The notes beneath the pieces are model-generated. The model was not told where the DNA came from. It saw only the letters and a program-made list of their open reading frames with translations, and made no database searches. 12,955 bases of DNA from Ochromonadaceae sp. CCMP2298. Lineage: Eukaryota; Sar; Synurophyceae; Ochromonadales; Ochromonadaceae. The translations under genes and the position numbers were made by a program. Shown piece by piece: positions 1 through 7,500 of the stretch. How positions within the stretch are numbered: position 1 is the stretch's first letter; each line of letters starts with the position of its first letter. The stretch spans positions 9,337 to 22,291 of the forward strand of contig MU633828.1 in assembly GCA_026770595.1 (NCBI GenBank), written 5' to 3'.

Positions 1-480
1 GACACGGGGGGCTGATAGGACAGTGTGGTTGGCGGTTCGAGGGGGGGTGCAGGGGACAGAGGCATTAGATCCGGCTGGTGCTGGTGCTGGTACTTCTACT
101 GCTGCTGCTGCCACTGCTGCTGCCACTGCTGGTTCCGCTGTTGCTGCTTCCGACACTGGTTCTGGAGTGGCTGCTGCTCGTGCTGCTGCTGTCGCTACTG
201 CTGCTGCTGCCGCTGGTGCTGCTACTACCGTATTGTAGAATGCATTTCCCCACTTCTCCTCTGCTGCTGCTGCTACCATTGCTGCCTCTGCTACTATTGC
301 CGCTTTTGCCGCTGGTGCTGCTTGTGCTGCTACTACTGATGCTATCACTGCTGCTGGTACTTCCCCCTCCCCCGCTGTTACTGCTGGCACTGCTGTTACT
401 GCTGGCACTGGTACTGGTACTGCTGCTGACACTGCTACTGTACCAGTAGCAGTACCCGTACCAGTAGCAGCACCAGTGGA
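1..480 (-). repeat. GCA/GTA triplet-rich coding tract (Ala/Val-rich) in last visible exon of gene A
   Basis: In the frame set by the upstream exon this tract is open throughout and reads mostly Ala, Val, Pro and Thr. The motif GNAFYST at its start recurs as GNAFYNT about 100 codons later (minus strand, around 243-228), which points to internal duplication. Gene B has only a short Ala-rich linker here (8237-8684), spread over two exons. An unrecognised intron inside the tract cannot be excluded. Confidence 0.65.
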
Positions 481-3400
481 GTAGAAGGCATTCCCCGGTC
501 CCCTAACCCTCCTCTCCGCCTCGTGCAGCCACAGGTCCGAGTCCAGAAACCTGATATTTTATATTCGGATAAAGATAATGTATGTATGATATACGAGATA
601 GATAATAGGCAAGAAATAGAGGGTACAGGGGTAGGGGGTAGGGGGGGTAGGAGGTATTATAGTATATATTCGAATAGAGTATATAGAGGGTAGAGTATAT
701 ATAGTATTTTAGTACCTGTTGCTGATGGCGTGGTCGGGCCAGGTAGGAATAACCTTCCGTGGGGGGAGAGGGGCACAGGATAATATGTGGGTTATATTGT
801 TATATTGTGGGTTAATATGTGGGTTATATTTTTATATATGAATCCATTTTTAGGGTTAATTACCTTCCGCAGCAGTGAGGGGAGGGGTGTAGCAGCAGAG
901 AAAATCAGGCGGCACTGCGTTTAAGGTGGATAGAATAGATTCGGTTAGAGTATAGGTAATATGAGATGGGTATAGTTAAGGTGTGTGGGTTAGGAGGTAG
1001 AGGAGAGAATTAATATGAGTTTGGATATAATATAATCGGATAGATGATAGTACATTATACTATTGTGTACAGTATTTATAGTATAGTAGTGTATATAGTA
1101 TGATATTGTATAGTATAGTAGTATATAGTATTATACTATATGGTTTAGTGTGATATACAGTATATATAATAATGAGTATATAATAGTGTACTATTATTTT
1201 ATTCTATTGTTATACTAATACATAGAGTATACCTGGCCCGGTACCGTGGGTACTACGAACCCCAGCAGCCCGATCTTGAAGTCGCTCTCGCCCTCCTTCT
1301 TCACCCTAGCGTGGTAGTAGCAGGGGGCAATAAAAGACACCACGCCTTATGGGATAAAGGTCAGATATAAGAGATAGGAGATAGGAGATAGGAGATAGGA
1401 GATAGGAGATAGGAGATAGAGGGGGTGTAGAGGGGTTAGGGGGGGTAGGGGATCGGATAGAATAGAGTCGGATAGAGTATAGCGTACCGGAGCGGGTTTT
1501 ACCCCTCGATTTGTCTTTAAATGCTACCTCGCAGTGGGTGTTGTTGTCTTTTGATGTGAGCAGCTGTAGGTGTGTCATAGGGCGTGGGTTTAATAAATTA
1601 TGTGGTATAGAGAGGGAGGGTTTAATAGGTAGTTGTTCCATAGAGAGGAGGGTTTAAAGGTGTGTGGTATAGAGGGTTAGAGTATGGTTGAAATTTAGGG
1701 GTATAGTGGTATAGGGGTATAGGGATATAGTGTTTTTGGGTATAGGTTTATAGGGTTAGTGGTATAGGTGTATAGGATATATGTGTACAGAATTTATAGT
1801 ATCTATGGTGTAACTACCTGCATGGGAATGGGCATTGCGTCTTCGCGGGTCCCTTGCAGCTTGTGGTGCGCGAAGGGAATGCTGAAGTCAGGAAAAAAGT
1901 CAAGAGGGAGAGTCAGGAGGGAAGGGAGAGTCATATTAGTTTATAAGTATATGAGTATATGGGTATATTGGTATATTAGTATATTAGTATAAATACAATA
2001 GTATATTAGTATAGAAGTATGTTCATATTAGTTTTTTTGTTTTATTATATTAGTATAATAGTATATAAGATTAGTATAACAGTATAACAGTATAACAGTT
2101 TAACAGTATAGCATCATATACATACGGTACGTACTGTGCTGGGTCCATTAGTGTAACTCAAGTATAAGTATATAATTATGTATATGTTTTTATGGTATAT
2201 CACTATAGCAGTATAACAGGATATAAATATGTTAGTATGTGTATATGTATGTTAGTATATTATATATCACTACAACAGTATAACAGTATAGTAGTATCAT
2301 ATATATACTTATGTACGTACTGCGCCGGGTCCATAAAGTTCTCGACCAGGAAGTCCCAGTTGTAGGGCAGCTCCCGGGACTTGAAGTTTGCCAAACTTGG
2401 GGTCCCGTCCAGCAAACTTGGGAACCAAACCTCTGGAAGAGTGTCGTAACTTTGACCTTTAAAAGGGGAACCTGGGAATCCCCCGGGGACCCCTGGCAGG
2501 GGGAAGTAGGCCCATAGGATGTCTCCGGTGATGTGGGTGGGCAGGGCCTGTGCGGACTGGGGTAGGTGGGTTTATACGTGTTTATAGGCGTGCAAGGGTG
2601 GGTTTATGTGATATTATGTATTAGTGTTAGTGTGTTTATATTAGTACATATGTTAGTATATATGTTAGTATATATGTTAGTGTATATGTAAGAATATATG
2701 TTAATTCATGTGTTGGTGTGTATATTATATGTGTATGTGTATAGGTATGGGTTTATATAACATAGGTATATCATAAGTATGGGTTTATATGTATTCATGT
2801 ACCTGGACGGTTTCGCATTTCAGAGCGGCGTTCTTCTGGGGTATGGCTGTGCAGGTGCCTGGGGGGGGCATCGGGGGGGGGGAGGGTTAATAGTAGGTGT
2901 GCCATTAAGAGGGTGGGTTTAATTAATATAAAAGAAGAAGAGAGATAAAGGAGGTAGGGGGGTGGGTGGTTGGTGTAGAGTAACAGTAGACAGTAGACGT
3001 AGACAGCACATGCATAACTATTCCCCACCCCCACCTGCAGTGTCGAACTGCCACCCGTGGTAGGCGCACTCGATATTGCCCGTCGCAGGATCCACCCTAG
3101 AGGTACAGAGTGGGTTATATTGTTGTATTATGGGTTAATATTGTCATATTGTGGGATAATATGGGACTTATTTTGTGATATCAGTATGTATTTTGAGGGG
3201 GTATTATGATAGATTAGCATAGGATTGAGGGTTATATAGTGATATAAGTATGCATTTGGTGGGTTATATATTTATATTATTATATCAGTATTGAGAGTGT
3301 TATATTATAATATCAGTACATATATGTGGGTGCTGGGGGGGGTCAGTTACCGTCCTTGGGACAGAGGGGCCCTCCTGTGCGGGCACTCGTCCCTCATCAC

Positions 3401-3754
3401 TGACCAGCCCTGAATGGGTTTAATACACATTATAGCATATCAAGAGAGGGTTCAATATGTGGGTTTCACATGGAGAGGGGGGGTTTAATAGGCACCTGGT
3501 TGAATGGGACTCCCTCCACTCCTTTCCGCGCCTTCAGCGGGTCTCTCCACACCACGTAGGTGTCTCCTGCGATCTGCATCTCCGTCGGGTCAGCGTCCAT
3601 CTGGGTGGAATGGAGGGGTTAAACAGTCATATAGTATTGATGGCGGTGGTAGTAGTTGTAGTGGTAGTAGTAGTAGTGGTAGGGGTAGTAGAAGTACAGT
3701 AGTATAGTAGTACACAGACAATAACAGTACAATAGAGCACAGTCAATAATAACA

Positions 3755-3796
<42 letters not shown>

Positions 3797-4069
3797 GCAG
3801 TAGACAGACAAAAATAACAGCAAGACAAAAAGAAAATAGCTAAGTAAGACAATCACCTGGCTGATGACGGTGACGGGTAGCCAGGCGCCCGTGCCAGCTC
3901 TATTCCCCAACCCGCCCAACCCATCTCTCAATCCATCGCTCATCCCGCTCAACTTGCTAGGAGGAACCGTGGAAATGCGTGTGGATGTTCGCAGGGGTGT
4001 GCGACGTAGGAAGGATTGGCATCGAGTGGCGAGGCAGATCGCCAAGCACAGGACTCTTGCCATCCCCAT
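1..4069 (-). CDS. Gene A: PAO/TIC55-family Rieske [2Fe-2S] oxygenase, 3'-partial, 12 exons in window
   Basis: Proposed exons, in sense order on the minus strand: 4069-3857, 3600-3496, 3409-3351, 3096-3035, 2858-2803, 2556-2321, 1881-1818, 1563-1488, 1345-1233, 914-864, 753-716, 550-1. All introns are GT-AG and the phases join into 541 open codons that continue past base 1. The only in-frame ATGs at the 5' end are 4069 and 4063; upstream the frame closes at a stop near 4138. The leader (MGMARVLCLAICLATRCQSF) looks like a signal peptide plus transit region. The Rieske motif C-x-H-x18-C-x2-H falls at C115, H117, C136 and H139, with an A-specific intron between the two halves. The mononuclear iron motif D-x2-H-x4-H is D241, H244, H249, inside ENFMDPAHIPFAHH, a hallmark of the PAO/TIC55/CAO group. 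Known members oxidise chlorophyll-type pigments or sit in the plastid envelope; the substrate here is unknown. Compared with gene B it has a 12-residue insert before the Rieske motif and a much longer Ala/Val-rich segment (bases 1-480). The C-terminal CxxC region must lie outside the window. No frame break is seen, so it is not an evident pseudogene. Confidence 0.85.
754..863 (-). other. Gene A-specific intron 10, flanked by CGGAAGGT repeats
   Basis: This 110-bp intron splits LRK|VIPTW. Gene B reads LRKVIPTW without interruption at 7735-7755. Sense sequence at the donor is CGGAAGGTAATT and at the acceptor CGGAAGGTTATT, so both splice junctions sit in copies of one AAG|GT-containing block. Confidence 0.75.
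1371..1419 (+). repeat. GATAGGA 7-bp tandem repeat in a gene A-specific intron
   Basis: About six to seven copies of the 7-mer lie in the intron 1346-1487, which is absent from gene B. Confidence 0.85.
1882..2320 (-). other. Gene A intron 6 carrying a second copy of the exon end and donor site
   Basis: This 439-bp intron is shared in position with gene B's 174-bp intron (6495-6668), but A's is longer. A block at 2106-2148 repeats 2286-2334 with an offset of about 180-190 bp, including ATGGACCC(A/G)GC(A/G)CA and the donor GTACGTAC. The decoy lies entirely inside the intron. The acceptor end, including CTGACTTCAG, is nearly identical to gene B's. Confidence 0.75.
3097..3350 (-). other. Gene A-specific intron 3, splitting the Rieske motif
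   Basis: The intron falls within the Arg codon of QGR|VDP, between the Cys-x-His and Cys-x2-His halves of the cluster-binding motif. Gene B is continuous here (5230-5250). Both flanks share CTCTGT-x-CC in the sense direction (plus-strand blocks near 3100-3112 and 3355-3368), a possible eroded target-site duplication. Confidence 0.75.
3756..3806 (+). repeat. CAGTAGA 7-bp tandem repeat in gene A intron 1
   Basis: About seven copies lie in the A-specific intron 3601-3856. The same intron also holds a GTAGTAGTG-rich tract at 3640-3713. Confidence 0.85.
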
Positions 4070-4209
4070 CGCTGGTTCCGGGGGCTTGCTCAAAAGGTGC
4101 TCGAAAGGTCGACTCTCGTGACTGATGATTGTGGACTAACACGATAGCGAACTCGATTTCGAACTTGATTGTGAACGATCACACTCTCTTTTCGAGCAGT
4201 TCGCGGGTG

Positions 4210-4266
4210 CAGTTGAAGTACGCGCGCAGATTCAACAGAACAGTTGAAGCATGATGGCAGTTGAAG
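4210..4266 (+). repeat. Three copies of CAGTTGAAG upstream of gene A
   Basis: The identical 9-mer starts at 4210, 4241 and 4258, and a CAGTTGCATTGAA variant follows at 4267. Three exact copies in 57 bp are unlikely by chance in mixed-composition DNA. Position upstream of gene A (about 140-200 bp from its ATG) makes a transcription factor site array possible, but no factor is recognised. Confidence 0.45.
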
Positions 4267-4321
4267 CAGTTGCATTGAACTACGAGAGAAGAGGACTCGA
4301 CACTTTCTCGCACTTCTTTCC

Positions 4322-4385
4322 ATTAGGTTTTAGAGAGTCAGGAATAAAAACAAATGTTTCTATTCCTGACTCTCTAAAACCTAAT
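4322..4385. repeat. Perfect inverted repeat, 25-bp arms, near the centre of the A/B divergent region
   Basis: Arms 4322-4346 and 4361-4385 are exact reverse complements over 25 bp, beginning ATTAGGTTTTAGAGAG on the left. The 14-base spacer can pair further (AAAAC with GTTTC, one mismatch), leaving about a 4-base loop. Its centre, near 4353, lies about 22 bp from the midpoint of the two ATGs (4331). It could form a cruciform, give an RNA hairpin if transcribed, or be the relic of the inversion junction or of a foldback element. Confidence 0.9.
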
Positions 4386-4593
4386 CGAATAGGACCGGAA
4401 ACAGCATACTGTATGATCGGTTAAAGTACATGGAGGAAGTGGGGACGCTTCTTTTTTAGTCCTTTTATTAGATTTCTCATCAACGTCTCTTTGGCACGTT
4501 CTGTTCGTCTGTTTGTGTTGTTGTATTGATGTCGTCTCATCGATCACAATCGATCTGAGCCAGTTATTAGCTGTCAGCAGTCATCAGGGAAAA

Positions 4594-7500
4594 ATGACAG
4601 CGATAGTGTGCTTAATCGCCCTGTTGCAGGTGCAACTGTGCCGAGCATACACATACACGCCCTTCCTCTCTCGCACACCTCTGTCGCCTCTGTTGCCCGT
4701 AACTACCAGAAACATTGCGCGCTTTTCAGCATCCGCCACCGCCACGACAGCGACCGCGACAGCGACACCGACAGCGGCTCAGACGCTCTCCACACCTAAC
4801 ACGGCCCCTACTACCCCTCAGTTAGATGGGTTGGGCGATGGGTTGGGCAATGGGTTGGGGGATAGAGCTGGCACGGGCGCCTGGCTGCCCGTCACCGTCA
4901 TCAGCCAGATGGACGCAGACCCGACGGAGATGCAGATCGCAGGAGACACCTACGTGGTGTGGAGAGACCCGCTGAAGGTATATGGCCCATCCCTGACCCT
5001 ATCCCTAATCCTCCACTTCTCTCACCCCTCACCCTCTCTCTGACTGCGTTAACCCTCCCCCCATCCCACCCACCCTCTTTCTGACTGCCATTAAACCCAT
5101 TTAACCCACCCTATGTGACACCTACCTATTAAACCCTCCGTTTATATACTATAATGTGTATTAAACCCTCCACAGGGAGAGCAGGGCTGGTCAGTGATGA
5201 GGGACGAGTGCCCGCACAGGAGGGCCCCTCTGTCCCAAGGACGGGTGGATCCTGTGACGGGCAATATCGAGTGCGCCTACCACGGGTGGCAGTTCGACAC
5301 TGCAGGTGCGGGTTGTCTTACTGTTGGTACTGTTGTTGTCGTACACTGTCCACTGTCTACCGTATATACAACAGTGCCTTCCATTTGACAATTATACACC
5401 CCCTCTCTGACCCTCTACCCTCTCTCTGACTACCATTATACCTCCTATTCCTCCTATCCCTTCTATCCCTTCTATCCCTGCTATCCCTGCTATCCCTGCT
5501 ATCTGACTCTCCCTATGCCTTCATTACCCCCCCACTGCTCCCACCCTCGACCATTCCCCTTTCACTCACCTTTTTTGCTGTCATCTTCCACCCCCGATGC
5601 CCCCCTCAGGCACCTGTACAGCCATACCCCAGAAGAACGCCGCTCTGAAATGCGAAACCGTCGAGGTATATAAATAACTATAGATAAACCCGTACCTCTA
5701 CACAAACTAACACATATAAACACAAACCTAAACACACTAACACTAACACATAATATCACATAAACCCACCCTTGCACGCCTATAAACACGTATAAACCCA
5801 CCTACCCCAGTCCGCACAGGCCCTGCCCACCCACATCACGGGAGACATCCTATGGGCCTACTTCCCCCTGCCAGGTAACTATTATCGTCTTTAAAGTATC
5901 TTTTATCTTATTATCTTATTATCTTATTATCTTAGTATCTTATTATCTTAGTATCTTATTATCTTAGTATCTTATTATCTTATTATCTTATTATCTTATT
6001 ATCTTATTATCTTATTATCTTTTAACCCCTATTATTAAACTACTATGGGCCTACTTCCCCCTTCCAGGGATTGGGGTCCCAGGTTCCTCTTTGGGGAGTC
6101 AAAGCTACGACACTCTTCCGGAGGTAATAAACGTATTATTTTATGTATAATTGATATTATATAATTATAATATATAATCGCTATATTATTAAATTATGGC
6201 TTTTTTTGTTCCTTTTCTATTATTATTTTTATTTCTTTTTTAGGTGTTATTCCCAAGTTTGCTGGACGGGACCGCCAACTTTAAGGTACTTACATACATC
6301 CATACTTACATACATACTTACTAGTTTACTTTATCTGACCTGCCACTCTCTTCCCCCTCTCCTGACTTTCCCACCCTTCTCCCCCTTTCCTGACTACCCC
6401 TCTTGACTTTCATTCCTTACTCCTCGAACCTAAAGTCCCGGGAGCTGCCCTACAACTGGGACTTCCTGGTCGAGAACTTTATGGACCCGGCACAGTATGT
6501 TCTCATACTGTTAATTCTGTCATATTTTTTATGTTTGGATATTTTTTCATGTTTATATTATTATGTTAATATTTTATTTTATATTTTAAATCTTTTATTT
6601 TAATTTTAATATTTTTTAACAACACTCCCTTCCCTTCTGACTCTCCTGACTTTTTTTCCTGACTTCAGCATTCCCTTCGCGCACCACAAGCTGCAAGGGA
6701 CCCGCGAAGACGCAATGCCCATTCCCATGCAGGTAGTTACACCATAGATACCATATACCTTATACCCATATACCCCTATACACCTATAACCGTACAACTT
6801 TATAACCCAATGGACTTTACCCCTATACCCCTATACCCCTATATTTTAACCATACTCTAACCCTCTATACCACACACCTTTAAACCCCCCCTCTCTATGT
6901 GACAACTACCTAATAAACCCTACAGCTGCTCACGTCAAAAGACAACAACACCCACTGCGAGGTATACACTCTATCCGATAATGATATATCCGACTATCCG
7001 ATTATTCTCTATATGCTCAATCCTACCCCTACCCCCTATACCCCCCTTCCCCCATATAATCATCCTATATACCCAATACCCCTATACCCCCTATACCCCT
7101 TATATCTTACCCCCCTATAACCCTCCTATATTTTTAACCCCCTCCCCTACATACCCCCTAAACCCTATACCCTATAACCCTCCTATATACCCTATACCCT
7201 CTATACCCTATACCCCCCCTGTAGATCGGATTTCAAGACAAAACCCGCGGAAAAACCCGCTCCGGCGTGGTGTCTTTTGTTGCCCCCTGCCACTACCACT
7301 TTAGGTATTATATATACTAATATCAACCCTAAATACATACAATACAATATAACCCATATAACCCATATCCTATACAATACAACCCTCCAAATATATAAAA
7401 AACAACCCTCCAAATACATACAAATCTAACAATATAACCCCTACCACCACGCTAGGGTGAAGAAGGAGGGCGAGAGCGACTTCAAGATCGGGCTGCTGGG

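Larger units (their letters stand above)
4070..4593. promoter_or_regulatory. Divergent intergenic region between paralogues A and B (candidate bidirectional promoter)
   Basis: Both coding starts face away from this 524-bp region, so it must hold the promoters and 5' leaders of both genes. I see no convincing TATA box. It contains the palindrome at 4322-4385, three copies of CAGTTGAAG (4210, 4241, 4258), and degenerate CGAACTTGATT-like repeats at 4148, 4160 and 4171. Its base composition is mixed, unlike the C/T-rich introns. Apart from the palindrome I see no mirror symmetry between its two halves, so the two 5' regions have diverged more than the exons. Regulatory function is inferred from position only. 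Confidence 0.6.

Noticed and set aside
23-449. Plus-strand frames rich in Leu, Ala or Cys, and a Ser-rich minus frame, over the triplet tract
   Set aside because: They are shadows of the GCA/GTA-rich exon of gene A. Triplet repeats keep several frames open, and only the minus frame reading Ala/Val is joined to the upstream exons.
3457-3852. Plus frames with a poly-Val run and minus frames with Tyr/Cys/Leu repeats
   Set aside because: They are produced by triplet and 7-bp tandem repeats in gene A intron 1 and have no protein-like composition.
1-4069. Gene A as a pseudogene of gene B
   Set aside because: All twelve visible exons keep frame, splice sites and the metal-binding residues. Differences are in introns and low-complexity parts.
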